Positions 1 to 12,582 of a stretch of 42,272 bases of DNA are shown here, in pieces. Source of the stretch: Chromera velia (lineage: Eukaryota; Sar; Chromeraceae). How positions within the stretch are numbered: position 1 is the first letter of the stretch; each line of letters starts with the position of its first letter. Below the pieces are notes generated by a model. The model did not search any database. It was not told the DNA's origin and saw nothing but the letters and a program-made list of their open reading frames with translations. The stretch is taken from positions 1-42,272 of the forward strand of contig JAHBMJ010000706.1 in NCBI GenBank assembly GCA_018398765.1. Reading direction: 5' to 3'. A program made the position numbers and the translations under genes.

Positions 1-15
1 CCGGCTTTCCCACAG

Positions 16-757
16 GAGGGCAAGAGAAGATTACAATGGCTGTGCGACTGCACCCGCTCCGGTTTGAAGAGCGGCACTCTGCTCTTCTTTGGAGTGCGCT
101 ATTCTCTCCTTTCACATATGTGCTGAAGTGAAAGGGAGCAACCGCATGTCTGATTCAGATAGTAATCAAGCGATGAATAGTATTCCTGTGAACTAAAAAT
201 GTGCAGCCACATAACAATGACAGGCCGCAAGGGCGACATAGTCGTCTGTGCTCTCTCCGGGAAGGTCCATGCCGGTTTTGTTGGGAATGTGTTTCTCTCC
301 AAAGTCCTCGAGCTGGACGCGCAAAGAGAGGGGCTAAAGGTGCAGCTGCAGCCTGAGTGGATGTACGCACCCTTGAGGAATGGAGCTCTGGACTCTGACG
401 GCTGTCTGCTGGTGCATCTCGAGTGAGTCAGTCAGCCAGTCGTTCTTTCAGGATAGAAAAAGAAAGCAATGCAGAAAGGAAAATAGGCAATTCCACACGC
501 TTATCTTTGGGGACGGTAAAATTGAGAAAAGCATCTCCTGCAATGGATCGATAGACTCCCTCTGAAGTCACTTCCTGTCACGCTCTCTGAGTTGTGTACG
601 TCGGGTCCTTCTGGCCCCTGCGAGTCGATCTGTATCGCATGCAGTCTTTCTGTGGTTGCTCTAACCTCTCTTCTTCGCTTCTTCGCTTCTGCTTCGCCCT
701 GTGTGTGTGTGTGCGTGTGTGTGTGACACAGTGTGTGTCCCTCTATCTCTCCCTCCC

Positions 758-814
<57 letters not shown>

Positions 815-3800
815 TCCCTCCATCTCTCCCTCCGCTCTGTGTGTGTGTGTGTGTGTGCAGTTCAGTAACAGGTGTTTTCGACGGAACAGACCGTTCTTTG
901 ACGAGAAATGTGATGGCGTCCTGGGAAGCGCTCGTCGGCGCCTGCAGGACCCCCATGCTGGGCCTCGACGCAGCAGCAGCCCCTAGACCCTCTCCGCCAC
1001 CTGCAGCATCCACACGCCGTCGATCTCGGGCTTCTCTTTCCGCCGTCTCTGCAGACAGTGCCTCCTCTTCCTCTTCCTCTGAGTCTTTCAGTTGGCCTCG
1101 AGAGAGGCTTACAGAAGGGGGGGCGCATTGGGTTCACACAATTCCCATCAAGGGTGAGGAGGCAAGGGAGGAGCTTCTCAATGGGATTGGTCCTCTGGAG
1201 GGATTTTTGAGGGACCCCTCTTGGCCGCAGGGGGTGGTGCCCCTCGAGTCAGAGCTGGAAAGGAAGGCCGACCTCCGGCTTCTGTACGCATTCAACTGCA
1301 AGATGCATCCATTGAGCCCGGTGTCTGTGGAGGGGGAGGTTGTCAATGAGATGAAAAAATTGGAGGCGGAGTCTCGCCTGTACGGGCGATTTATTGAGGG
1401 GAACGAGATCGCCCCTTTGGTCGAGATAGGTGAAGAATCGACTGGGCTCTTTGGTGTACAGTCCTGTTGGGGTCTTGAAAGGGAGACAGGGGAGGAGGGA
1501 GATGGACCTGGAGAATTGTCTTCTGCTTCCACTTCTTTCTCTGATGAAGTCTTTTGGACTCTCTCTGTTGTTTTCGATCTGATTCCCGGGCTGCCGTGTC
1601 CTGAGAATTCAAAATTGGATTTTTTTGAGGTGAGTGAGGTCTGTTGGTGGGCCTAGAGGTGGGCTTGATCCTCTCCACTCCTTTCCTTGGCTCCCCCTTA
1701 TTCCCTCTTTGTTCTCCGTGTGATGCGAGTAGACAACGTCGACTGAAAAGGGAGAGCTTTTGAATGGTTTCTATCATTTATTATTTATACAGGATGACGC
1801 TTCTTTGCGCATGGAATGAATGACTGTGTCTAGGCTCGGTCCAACGTTGCATGAGTGTTTGAGTGTCCTGTCGAGGGAGCTAGATGTGCATTCTATTCCT
1901 CCCTGAGTTTCTCATGAAGGGATTGATTGATCGATAGATCGATGGGTTGCAAGCTTTCCGTCTTATTGTAACTTATACGCCTGTCCCTCTTCTTTCTTTT
2001 GTCTTCGGCCCCTTTTTCTATCCTTTTTTCTTCCCTCCTTCCTGACTGCTCGTTTTTCTTTCTTCCCTTTTGTCCCTCCCTTCTTCTGTTTCCTTTTTCC
2101 TTCCAGAGCCCTGTGTCCTGTGTCCATCGGCATGCAAATGACGTGATGAGCTCCAGATCTGGGTTTCTCTGGGTTTTTTCTGACTGCAGGCACTGCCCGA
2201 TAACAGAAGGCCACTCCGGTTAAGCGAGTGGAGGGAGGCACTCGAGAGCCATGTCCAGGATGACAACAGCCTCCAGGGAGAGGCAGGGAAGAGGAAGATG
2301 CCCGTTGACCAACCATTCGGGTGAGAGGTGCAGAAATAAATACAGCGAGGCGTGCGTTTGCTTTTTCTCTTCGTTGTGCGGTTCTTGGGGGCTTTCATCT
2401 TCCGTCTGCCTTCAAGCCTTTTCGTGCTCGTGATGCGATGGGGCCTCTCTGTCTGTCTGTCTGTCTGTCTGCAGGAAGGCCGAGATCGAGCTCTACGATC
2501 TGAAGGGCAGGAGGGTGGAGGTTGTTGCAGAGCCCTCTGATTTCACTCACACAAAAGTCCGTGTGCGAGGAACCGACACTGTGGTGCAGATATCCAACCT
2601 GAAGGTCAGTCAGAAGAGGGAGGGAAAGGAAAAAAACAGATTTGGGACTGGCCGAACAAGCTCTGCGATTCCTTTATGAATAGTCTGTATTCTCAAAGAA
2701 GCCGCTGACCGTGAAAACCAAAAAAAGAGAGGTGGGCCGAAGGACACACACTGCACTAGCACCTGCTACACTTCTGTTTCCTCCCGTCTGCGCCATGCAA
2801 ATCTTTCTTCTCGTTGGTAAGAAGCGTGGCAATCCTGACGACCTTCCGCTGGCTAGCCTCCGACTCTCCCTCCCGTCTCCTTCTCACACACAAGCAGATA
2901 CGACTTCCTCCACTCACTTCTCTCCTTTCATGAGGCAGTCGTGCAGCTCTGCGCCCTGCTGCATCATCTGTGTGCTATCACGCCCTCACTACTCGCAGGT
3001 CCCCTTCCCGTGCGGGCAGATCTCGTTGCTGCCCGACATCACAGAGTCCCTCTTTGAATTCGACGAGTCGGAGCCTCACAGGATCGGTCTGAAACCCTCT
3101 GATCCTCCCTGCTTCCGCTTGGCCCTTGCACCCGGCCAGCGGCCCTTCCGGCTCTCGAACCCTTCCATCCCCGCTCTGTTGGATGAATTCCTCCCGAACA
3201 ATGCTGGGTGGAGACTCTCGATCGTGGCCGACCTAAACGTTCACAGAGAATCGGACGGATGGAAGCAGGTCTCTGAGCTCGTGGCAAAGTTCCCTCTGTT
3301 CCAGCACCTGGTCCCCGAGGCCCCGGCAAAGTGCCTGCTCGTGGTGGATGAGAAGGACGAGCCTGCCATGAGGACCTCTAATTGGCGCCTGACTGAGAAC
3401 AGAACGGTGACCCTCCGGTATGAATTCTTCGGAGAATTCGGAGACAGGTACGTTAGCCTGTTCGGCCGTTTGGTCGATTGGTTCAGTGGAAGGATGGATA
3501 CGTATTGTTCCTTCCTTCCATTTCTTGAAAACGGAAGGCAGAACGAAGCCCTCTCTCCCTTCATCCAATTTATTTTGGCAGGTATGCAGCCAGGCAGGCA
3601 AACAGACGCACAGACAGACACACGAAGGGGCAAGTAGGTATCTGGTACGTCAACTGAAGTTTTCAGAAAAGAAGGAGTCTGGTTAGACTGAGTGACAACT
3701 GTGGCTGCATATACGTGTGGTGGTTCTGGTTCCCCTTTCGATCTCTCCCTTGCATGCGGTAAGGCCACTTCACTTCTTTCGTCCTTCTCTGTGATTGACT

Positions 3801-6800
3801 TCTTTCCCCTGCAGATGCCTTATGGGCCAGATGAACAGGCCTCCGGGTTCCTCTTCTGCTTCCTCGTCTTCCTCTCTGCTGGAAGACAAACCCGAGTGGT
3901 GCAGTCTCCTGAAAGCCGTCTGGATTCCTCGCTGCCCTGCTGCTGATGCTGCCAGGGAAGCAGAGGAGATGCCAGGGGAAGGATTCTCCATGACCTCGGT
4001 CAAATCTCAGGTAGAGAAGAAATGGACGGTGTTCAACAAGTGTCCCGGAAAGTATTCCATCCAAATCAAGTAAGCCGCTTAACTAATTTGTTGTTCTCGT
4101 TTTCTTCTCGTCAGAGATAGACGCGAATTCGCCAATGAATGACAAAGGAGCAGAGTGATGACTGTAATCATGGTTTGGCAAACCCGCTGGCAGGACTTTT
4201 CTTTTTTGAAGCCCACTTGCAAGACTTTTCTTTTTTGAAGCTGCACCGTCCCATACACAAACGCGCCCCTTTCAGTGTGACTCTGTCCCTGCCTTCCAGG
4301 TGGTCAGTCAGGTTCCCTTTGTTCCATGGACCCACAGCGAGTAGACGGAGGGTAATCCACGCAAAGGAAGAGTGACAGACAAATGAGATGACATGAGATG
4401 ATCGCACAATCAGGTTGTCGAATCTCATTTGCTTGCAGGCTCTCGGGGTGTCCTCTGGGGAGAGCCGGCACTGGTTCCGCCCTTCATCCTCCCTTCCTCT
4501 CTTCTGGGGATCTGACGCTGTGGGAACAGGAGGTGGAGGTCGTGCATTCCTCTGCACCCCACGCTATAGTCCTGACAGAGTGCGAGGGGCTCTCAGCCGT
4601 AGAGACCATGCCGAGACAGTGGGTGGTGAGCGGTCGGGCGGGATCTCGGCAAAAGATGAGCCTCGACCTGAGGGCAGACAGAGGGAGCGCTGCCGTGTTC
4701 GACGAATCACTCCACATGTTCTCTGTCCGGGTCGGAAGAGCACAACAGTGGATGCCTCTGCAGGGACGCGAGTGGGTGTTTGAAATCCCCGAGGAAGTGG
4801 GTGAGTGCCTCGACTGGGAGCTGAGGCTGACGGACTCTTCGCCTCAAGGGGCTGGGGAGGCGGGGGCAGTCCATGCGACTGTGCAGGTCAAAGCAGGGAG
4901 TGCTGGGGCACCTGTACGACTCCGAACAGCCGCGGAATTCCGGGCGAGCTCGTTGGACATCCATGGCGGCACTTCAATTGCGGATCTCTGGACAGCGATT
5001 AAGCGAAAGGTTGGCAGGCAGACGGCACAGCGGTGGATCGGTTACAAATTGAGAACCGCTCTTTCGTGCTCCTCAATCACAGCTCCACGCCAATGGGTCT
5101 TCACTGCTGCTAGAGGCACAGCGGAACCTGTTCCTTTTTTCTTCTCTCTCTTCTCAAGTTCCGCCTTGTGCTGTGCCTGTCTCTCTCTCTAGAGGACTGG
5201 CATGCTGCTTCTTTGACCACGCATCTGTTGTTCATACGTGTGTCGCCACTGGATCTCTGTGTGGCTTTCTCTTCGTCTGTACCTCCGTTCCTGGTCCCGC
5301 TGTGCGAATCAGATTGTGGGAGAGGTTCTTGTCATGTTCCTCCCTTCCTTCCCCCCTTCCTTGCCCCCTTCCTTCCTTCCTTGTTTGTCTCCGTCATTCT
5401 TTTCGTCGTCTGTTCTGTCGCTGGGTTCACCCTTTTTACGCCTCTCTGTGTTTAAACAAAAGCAGAAGGCGATTGCTTTCGAGGACAGATTCGGTAACGT
5501 GTCCACCGACCTCTCCTTGCTTGGAAAGCACACGAGAAGCCAAAACAAGGTCCTCTCTGTGACACTTTCTCTCCGGAAGGGCACTGCGCAAATCACTGTG
5601 GCTGATGAATTGGATCACAGGTCGATCTGTCAGACTGAAGTCTATCTAGCTGTCTGTTTGTCTACTTGCTGTTTTTTTTGTCTGTTTGTCTATCTGTTTG
5701 ACTGCGTGCGGCAAGAAACGAAACGAACACGTCCAGATGGAAAGAATGTGAAAGTGGAAAAGCGTAAGCCTGCACTGGTCAAGCAAGGGCCGCAGGGTAC
5801 GCTCAAGGCCTGGAGCTCTGGTACCCTTCCACTGAGAGAGAGCAAAAACAAAAGAGAGAAAAAAACAGAAGAGAGTGAAAAGAGGGAAAAGGAAAAGACG
5901 ATATTAATAGAGTCTGTCTGCATGCCTGCCTGTCTGTCGATTTGTATTTTTGCGTCTCTACGTTTGCCACCTGTTTATCTGTCTCTGTGCCTGCTCTTGC
6001 AAGGATGTGCTGTCTCCTTGCACATGAACAGAAGAAAAGAGGCAGAACAAAACCGCGTTCAGAACGTAGCAACAGACCAACGAAGGAGTCTGCTTCTTTT
6101 TGACACTCAAGGGTGACAAAAACACTCCAGCAGGAACCCTCGGACCGTTCTGCTCTAGCGTTCTTTCATCCCGTGTTTCTCCAGCAAGCAGGGTATGCGT
6201 CCCTCCGGTCTCCTCTCTCTCTCTCTCTTGTCCAATCAGATGATGAAAAAAGGATCCGCAGCTTTCTTCCTTCTGTAGTCAAGCCTGTCCCATTTCTTAC
6301 TCACTCACTCACTTGCACGTGCTTATCGACAGGCTCACGTGACGAAACGAGCCCCCCGGTTCCATTTGCAGATCAGCTGGCGCGGTTCGTCTCGAGGTGG
6401 AGCCCCAACCCTCCCACGCCGCCGCCGCTGCTGCTGAGGCAGCGGTTGGAGGAGAGGAGGAATTTTTAGTCTCTTCTGTGACACTTTTGCAGACGGCCAG
6501 AGAGGGAGAGTGGAAGCAAGAGGAGCGGTCAGTAAGAGGAAGAGAGGAGGACGCCGAAGGAGTTGGCGAAGAGAGGCGGATGGAGAAGCCGGCCTCACAA
6601 CTGTTCCTCTGGGGGATCCCGGGAGAGCTGTGTGTGCGATACTCTCTAAGTAGTCGATCCTCCAGGGGGTTGGAAGGGGAGGGAGGGGAGGAAGGGGGAA
6701 GGGAGACAGAGATTCGATCCGACCAGATTCGTCTAGGGGCTCTTGACCAGGGCAAGGAGGCCGAATGGATCTACATTGACCGGGAGAAGAGACCTCTTCG

Positions 6801-9800
6801 TCTCGCTGAGGGAGACGGAGACACCCTCTCAAGTGTTCCTCCTGAATTGTTAGAACAATGCGAACCCTTGAATGAGGATGATTTTGATGAAGTGGAACCT
6901 GTCAGTAGTAAGACGACGCGTGGGTTTTTTTCTGCATTTTTTTCTCTTGTCTCCGTATTTTTTGTCTTTGCATCCTCTGTTCGTTGATTCTCCCGTCATT
7001 TTCCGTACTCGTTTCGCCTTCCTTCTTTTCTCTCGCTGTCTCTCTCACATAGACACACCCTTTCGTCATCACTTCCTTTTTTGTGTGTGCTTGTTCAGCT
7101 GCATGTGGGTGCGGTTGATTGAATTTGTTGTTTCTGCATTCATCCCGCATGCGTGCAGACTCTTCAAATCGTTCCCTTCGGACAACCCCCCGTACAGCCG
7201 GGTTTCCTGGAGATCTGGAAAAATGGAAAACCGAATGTGTTTAATAAATTCTTTGTTCGAGGAGATTGGCAAGTAGACGGACAGGTGAAAGTAGTCAGTT
7301 GGATTCGTGTGGTGTCCCCCTCTGCTGAGAGTGGCGGAGAGGGAGGATGGATTCGATGCGAGTTCTTGGGGGAGCGTAATAACCGCAGAGGGCGAATTAA
7401 GATTCCTGAGGAGTTTCTTTCGGTTCTCGAAGGGGACGTTGCGAGGTTCGAGATTGCCCTCTTCTTCTCTGCATGCCCTCCTGCAGGGAAGTCCCCTCAA
7501 CGGTGGTTGTCCGACCACTGCGTTTTCACGACGCTCCCCCTCCAATTGGAGAGACACGAACAAGTCGCAAGAGAGCTGGAGATCGTGCACACCTCATTTC
7601 AGCTTTCGGTAGTGAAGAGAGAGCACAAACCCAATCGGTCAGATGGGGACTCAGGGAGTGAGGGGGAGGGTGGCGAAGAGGAAGGTGAAAAGGATCTTGA
7701 GGGGAGAGCCGTCGGAGCCAAACGTCGAGGCGTTGAACGGTCCCCCTCTGCCAGATCATCCAAGCGTTTGAGGGCCCTACAGGATGATGAGGGGGGGGCA
7801 CAAGAAGGGGAGGAGGGGTCCAGTCTTCCCTCCATGGAAGCAACAGAGAAGGGCACCCTGAGGGTCAAGGTCAGGGTCGCACCTTCAGAATCGGTTGAGC
7901 ATAAATGGGAAATATTTTTGTATGCGAGCAACCCGGAATCGCAGGAAGAGGAAAAAATTCGATTTTTCCCTACCGAGGAGACGGATGGAGATGATGTGGA
8001 GTTCCGTATTGCTGTCGAGAATTCCCCAGTCCTCTCTCGACATTTCAAGAGAAAGGGGGAAGTACAATTCCGAGCTATACAACGAAACTCAGACACAAAC
8101 ACGACTTTTGCAGCATCTGAGCCTGCACGTCTGACAATTTGTCCGGCCGTGAGTTCTCTATTTCGTCCAGGAATGTCCCAGGGGGCCTTCACGCTTGGTC
8201 TTGGAACTTGGAGTGATTCTGGGTGGAAGGTTCTGGGGCCCCGTGATCCTCTGTATGCAGGGGACGGTTTGCAGACAAGGAAGCTGTCTGCGTGTCTCCT
8301 CGACAGGTTTTCTAACGTGATCGGACCAGCAGACTTCCGTCGAGCGAGCAAAGGGCGGTGTGAGGGGTTCACAGTGGACGTGGAAGCGGTCGGAGCTTCC
8401 GCTCTTGCCCCCCCTTCCTGGCTCTGTGGTCCTCCTGGGCAGAGCCGTGAGGGACTCGGACGCTTAGACGAAGAGGGGCGTCTCGTTTTTTCCCTGAAGC
8501 TCTCGGCTTCGAAACAGACGCTGGGGGACAGACTGACACAGAAAGTGCGCGTTCGAGTCCGGTGAGTGAGTGAGAGTAGTCGGGAGGGAAGTAGGCGTCC
8601 GTGCGGGAGAGATGATGAGGGTGTGGGGGTTTTGAGAACAAGTCTAGAATGGAGTGGGAGTGGAAAGGAGGCAGAGGTTCTTGTATCGTCTTCAGCGACT
8701 GACTGGACTCTTTTGAGTATGTCTGCGCACTGAAATGCATAGACTGCTTTCTTTCTTCCTTCCTGTCCTTTCCGTGAAATATTGCACGGCAGCGACTTTT
8801 ACTGTGAGAAAGGTTGTTCACTCCTTCTGATTCCGGCATCTTTTCCTTGTAGCTCCCCCTCCTTCGTTTTATTTTTCACTCTTCCTTGTTGTTTTGCATT
8901 TTCCTTCAGGCTCTCGTCTTCCTCCTCTTCCAGCATGAGTGGAGGTTTCTCTGACGACCCTGTCGTTGCAGAGCGGGATTTGGTGATCCACTTCCGGGGG
9001 GGGCTATACGCGAAGCTGATAGAGGAGAAGAAGGCCCGCATAGCGGAAATGGAGGAAGTGGAGCAGAAGCACACAAAGGCAAAAGAGAATCGGATGAGCC
9101 TGAGGGCTGAGCTAAGACAGAAGGCACCAGCTCTCGTCAAGAGAGCGGAAGCCTCCGGAGGCCTTCCTTCTTGGGCCGCCTCCCCACGTCCCCTGATTCT
9201 CAGAGCAACGAGGGAGATGCGGGACTTGGCACTGCGTCGCAGAGAAGAATTGGCGGTTCTCGCCAAACTGCAGGAAGCGCATCCACCCGAAGCGAGACGC
9301 TTGGAAGCGCTCGGTGTTCTCCAGCCTTGGTCTCACGCTCTCAGGGCAAGTAGTGAAATCCAGTCAGAGGGGAGAAAGCAGAGTGCGGGTTTTCGAGGAC
9401 TGTTCTCTGACTTTCTCTTCGTCCCTCCTTCTCTGCGTGGGTGTGCATTGGTGAGCTGGTCGCTTGGGGTGCTGGGACGATTCGCTGTTCTTGAAGAGGA
9501 CTCTGTGCTGGTCGACGATCTGAGTGCAGACCCTTCGCATACCTCTTTCTCAGAGGCCGTTTGCCTGAATCGTCTGAAGAAGGACAACCGGGTTGCTCCT
9601 GCCCCTCTTGAAATGATCACTAGAGAGGTGACGGCAGCTTTGCAGACGGGAGGGGGGGGGGAAAGGGGGGACCAGGCAGCAGAGAGTCAAGCAGGGCGGG
9701 GGTCAGGTATCGACTTGCCTCAGTGCGTCTCTCAGTTGAGGTGAGTGCATTGAGGTTGGTTGATTGGGTTCAGGGAGGGAAAAGGAGAGCTCAATTATCC

Positions 9801-9967
9801 TTCCTCCTGCTTTCCTTTCAGACGGCTTTTCTTCGCCATCATCTCAGTCTGTCTGTTCCCTTTTGGGCCGGTTTGAGCTCACTGTGTTCCCTCTCCCTCT
9901 CTCTTTCTGTCTCTTACTCCTTCTCATCCTCTTTCTTCCTTCCTCTCTCTCTCTTCCTTTCTCTGAA

Positions 9968-10007
<40 letters not shown>

Positions 10008-10109
10008 ACTGGGTTTTGGGAGGGAGAAGGAGAGGAAAAGCTTAATTATCCGTCCTTCTGCTTTCGTTTCAGACGGCTTTTCTTCGCCATCATCTCAGTC
10101 TGTCTGTTC

Positions 10110-10150
<41 letters not shown>

Positions 10151-10151
10151 C

Positions 10152-10186
<35 letters not shown>

Positions 10187-10787
10187 TGTGCGTGTGTGTC
10201 TGTGCGTGTGTGTCTGTGCGTGTGTGTGTGTGTCTGTGTCTGTGTCTGTGTGTGTGTGTGTCTGTGTGTCTGTGTGTCTGTGTGTGTGTGGGTGTGTCTG
10301 TGTCTGTCTGTGTCTGTCTGTGTCTGTCTGTGTCTGTCTGTGTCTGTCTGTGTCTGTCTGTGTCTGTCTGTGTCTGTCTGTGTCTGTCTGTGTCTGTCTG
10401 TGTCTGTCTGTGTCTGTCTGTGTCTGTCTGTGTCTGTCTGTGTCTGTCTGTGTCTGTCTGTGTCTGTCTGTGTCTGTCTGTGTCTGTCTGTGTCTGTCTG
10501 TGTCTGTCTGTGTCTGTCTGTGTCTGTCTGTGTCTGTCTGTGTCTGTCTGTGTCTGTCTGTGTCTGTCTGTGTCTGTCTGTGTCTGTCTGTGTCTGTCTG
10601 TGTCTGTCTGTGTCTGTCTGTGTCTGTCTGTGTCTGTCTGTGTCTGTCTGTGTCTGTCTGTGTCTGTCTGTGTCTGTCTGTGTCTGTCTGTGTCTGTCTG
10701 TGTCTGTCTGTGTCTGTCTGTGTCTGTCTGTGTCTGTCTGTGTCTGTCTGTCTGTGTGTGTGTCTGTGTCTGTGTCTGTGTCTCTCT

Positions 10788-10825
<38 letters not shown>

Positions 10826-12582
10826 ATCTATTGCGAGAGATGCCGCCTCCTTCCGAGGATGGATCAACCCCGTCTCTTTTTCTCTCCCTCCCGATGATGT
10901 TAGGGATTTGAGTCTAGACGAGGAAGAGCAGGAGGGAGGGAGGGGTGAGAACGAGAAGTCCTCTCTCTCTCTCGAGGGCCTCTGGCTCCCTGGACAGTCA
11001 GACCTCCGCGTGTGTGATGAGGTCTCGGGAGTTCTCTCTGCGTGCGTCGAGACGCTCTTGCAGCAGTGGGACACCTCTTCCTCCTCTTCAAATCAAGCCC
11101 CAAGCAGACAGGCGCAGTCTCGAATGGCTCTCCGGGTTTTTCAAGGCAACTTCTCACGACATCTCGCTCTCAACATGATAACACAAGAAAAAGAGAACAA
11201 CCGTGCTCCTCCTGCTCAGTGTCAGGCTGACGCAGCGCCTGCTGCTGCTGCTGCTGCTGCTGTCGGGACTTCCGGCAGCAGCAGCGCACCAGCGGCGGCG
11301 GCGGCGGCTCATGGGCCTTCGGGGGCGCACTCTGCCGTCTCCTTGGGCGTAGCCGTCCCGTCTGCTGCAGAGACAGAGGATAGTGCCAGGTTGATCTGGG
11401 AAGTGGTTGCTGCGGGGGACTGGATAAGTGCTTGGCGCAAACAAGTGAGTGAGCGTACACGCGAGTTCTTTCTGGTCGTTCCTGCAGTGGCTGGATTTTG
11501 GTGGGTGTAGGTGTGGCGAGGAGGATGAGAAGAGACGATCTTTTGTCGAGGGGCTCTGTCTGTTCTCTGCTTGCTCTAAACTCTCCAGGCAGCAACCACT
11601 GTGTGAGAGGAAGCTTCGTGTCTTTGCGGTTTCCGTTTCTATAATCTCTCGGTGAATATGTTTGGTTGTCAAACTGTTTTTCTGTTGTTGTAGTTGATGT
11701 ATCTATGTCTGGATCCTTCCTTCCTTCCTTTTTTCCTTCGTTCCTTCCTGCTTGTGCATGCAGTACTTGAAAGCCGTGTCCGACGAGCAGGGATCAGCTG
11801 AGAGCGCGACGAGTGCGTCGATGCACCTGGACGATCTTCGGTCGGGGCTCGAGAGCCTGATGAGGGAGCAGGAAATGAGACTGGAACAGGCAGAGAGAGA
11901 GAGAGCCTCTCAGGCGGGAGGAAGGAGATCGCGCCCTTCTCCTTCTTCATCTGCTGCTGCTGCTGTTTCAGGTCAGAAAACAGGCAGGCGGCGCTAATTA
12001 AAGCACTGCACGTACAATTGCGGTTGCATGAGGCGGTGTCGTCTGCTTCATTCATCAATCCCTCTCTCTCTTTCTGTTCTTTCATGTGTCTGTTCCATTC
12101 CATTGCGACGTCTCTCTTCCGCAAACACGAACGACTACGCAGATTGCGCAGTAAAATCAGCGAGAAATCTGGATTTTGTCAGGTCACACAAAGTCTGTTT
12201 CGTACGCCCACCGACACACTACACAAACCACTACACACTGGATGGAAGCATCAAGAGAAACACAGGGAGTCGTGTTGCTGGTCAGGGCCCCGTCCTCTTT
12301 TCGAATTGCTTATCGTCCTTGTCGCCAAACCCCCTTGCAGCAGCCGCAGCAGCACCTGTTCAACCCGTCAGGAGGGCCAGGGGAAGGGCGCGCAAGCTGG
12401 ATGCTTCCCCTCGTCCCTCCGCTCAACAGCATCACGCAGAAGAAGAAGAAGAAGAAGAAGATCAAGCTGCAGACCCCTCTGAAGCAGAAGGAGGTGGGTC
12501 TGATGAAAAAGAGGACAACAGCAACGCTGGGGGCCCGTCAAATCGAGGAGGAGCGAAGCGCAAGCGAAGTGATCGAACCTAG
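16..12582 (+). CDS. SMC-hinge protein, SMCHD1/DMS3-like, 5' partial, 15 exons seen
   Basis: Exons read from splice signals and frame: 16-127, 207-422, 861-1629, 2190-2320, 2475-2604, 2999-3447, 3815-4069, 4439-5009, 5466-5620, 6372-6900, 7159-8561, 8910-9740, 10826-11444, 11764-11971, 12341-12582 (TAG). All 14 junctions join in phase, giving about 2,205 residues; the start lies upstream, and 1-15 looks like a 3' splice site. Donors are mostly GTGAGT or GTCAGT; the exon at 4439-5009 ends at a weak GTTGGC. Exon 9 (FEDRFGN) looks like an Ig-like fold. Exon 11 has an acidic/basic disordered stretch with an SKRLR signal. Exon 12 has a Ser run, a charged coiled coil (about 9010-9130) and an SMC-hinge-like segment at 9388-9625 ([21 protein letters not shown]). 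The C-terminus is Ala-rich, then acidic (Glu run) and ends with [14 protein letters not shown]1 has its hinge in the same relative place, after an N-terminal GHKL ATPase that would lie upstream here. Such proteins act in nuclear gene silencing. The gene model is firm; the family call is moderate. Confidence 0.8.
700..857. repeat. TG and TC microsatellites in intron 2
   Basis: Runs of TG, then TC, then TG again fill the 3' half of the 438-bp intron 423-860 and end at the acceptor TGTGTGCAG. The repeat supplies the polypyrimidine-like tract before exon 3, so length changes here could affect splicing. ORFs across it in several frames are low-complexity artefacts. Confidence 0.9.
1630..2189 (+). 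other. Intron 3 of the SMC-hinge gene
   Basis: This 560-bp intron starts with GTGAGT and ends with TGACTGCAG. Its second half is a long T/C-rich stretch (about 1975-2105). It also holds a second acceptor-like CTTCCAG near 2105. No coding sequence is needed here to keep the frame. Confidence 0.75.
5621..6371 (+). other. Intron 9 of the SMC-hinge gene
   Basis: This 751-bp intron runs from GTCGAT to TTTGCAG. It contains TCTG-rich runs and a purine-rich stretch (5838-5905). Exons on both sides join in phase (AG + A), so no extra exon is required, although a short in-phase one cannot be ruled out. Confidence 0.7.
9388..9625 (+). other. SMC-hinge-like domain in exon 12
   Basis: This part of exon 12 fits the hinge pattern of SMC proteins: a G-x-x-x-D-x-x-x-V strand ([12 protein letters not shown]), a central helix with A-L and LGVL, an acidic link, an SEAV helix, and the closing basic plus proline-leucine motif (RVAPAPLE). 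A charged coiled coil precedes it, as in SMC-like proteins. The first part of exon 13 may supply the second half of the hinge ([19 protein letters not shown]). Hinges dimerise and bind nucleic acid. The call is by eye; a profile search would settle it. Confidence 0.6.
9766..9865. repeat. Intron 12 duplicated segment, copy A
   Basis: About 100 bp, repeated with small changes at 10011-10115. Each copy runs from a GGGTT..GGGAGGGA purine tract through TTTCAGACGGC to CTGTTCCCTTTT. Each holds a good 3' splice-site look-alike (TTTCAG). TC- and TG-rich simple repeats lie between and after the copies. Both lie inside the intron 9741-10825. Confidence 0.85.
10011..10115. repeat. Intron 12 duplicated segment, copy B
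   Basis: Second copy of the segment at 9766-9865. It leads directly into the long TG/TCTG array, so the duplication and the array expansion may be linked. It again keeps the TTTCAGACGGC acceptor-like sequence. Confidence 0.85.
10114..10822. repeat. TG-rich array with a 45-copy 10-bp minisatellite
   Basis: An imperfect TG/TCTG tract begins at 10114. From 10301 to 10750 the decamer TGTCTGTCTG is repeated 45 times without visible change. TG runs then continue to the exon 13 acceptor (TGTGTGCAG, 10818-10825). The array is inside intron 12 and makes long spurious Cys/Val/Leu/Ser ORFs on the + strand and Asp/Arg/His/Gln/Thr ORFs on the - strand. Confidence 0.95.

Noticed and set aside
4300..4351. 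Extra small exon between 4069 and 4439 (acceptor CTTCCAG, donor GTAATC)
   Set aside because: It would shift the phase and break the long exon at 4439. The direct join 4069-4439 keeps the frame.
9723..11510. Very long + strand ORFs rich in Cys, Val, Leu and Ser, and a 342-codon - strand ORF rich in Asp, Arg, His, Gln and Thr
   Set aside because: They are translations of the intronic TGTCTGTCTG array. Only the exon 13 part (10826-11444) is coding, in phase with exons 12 and 14.
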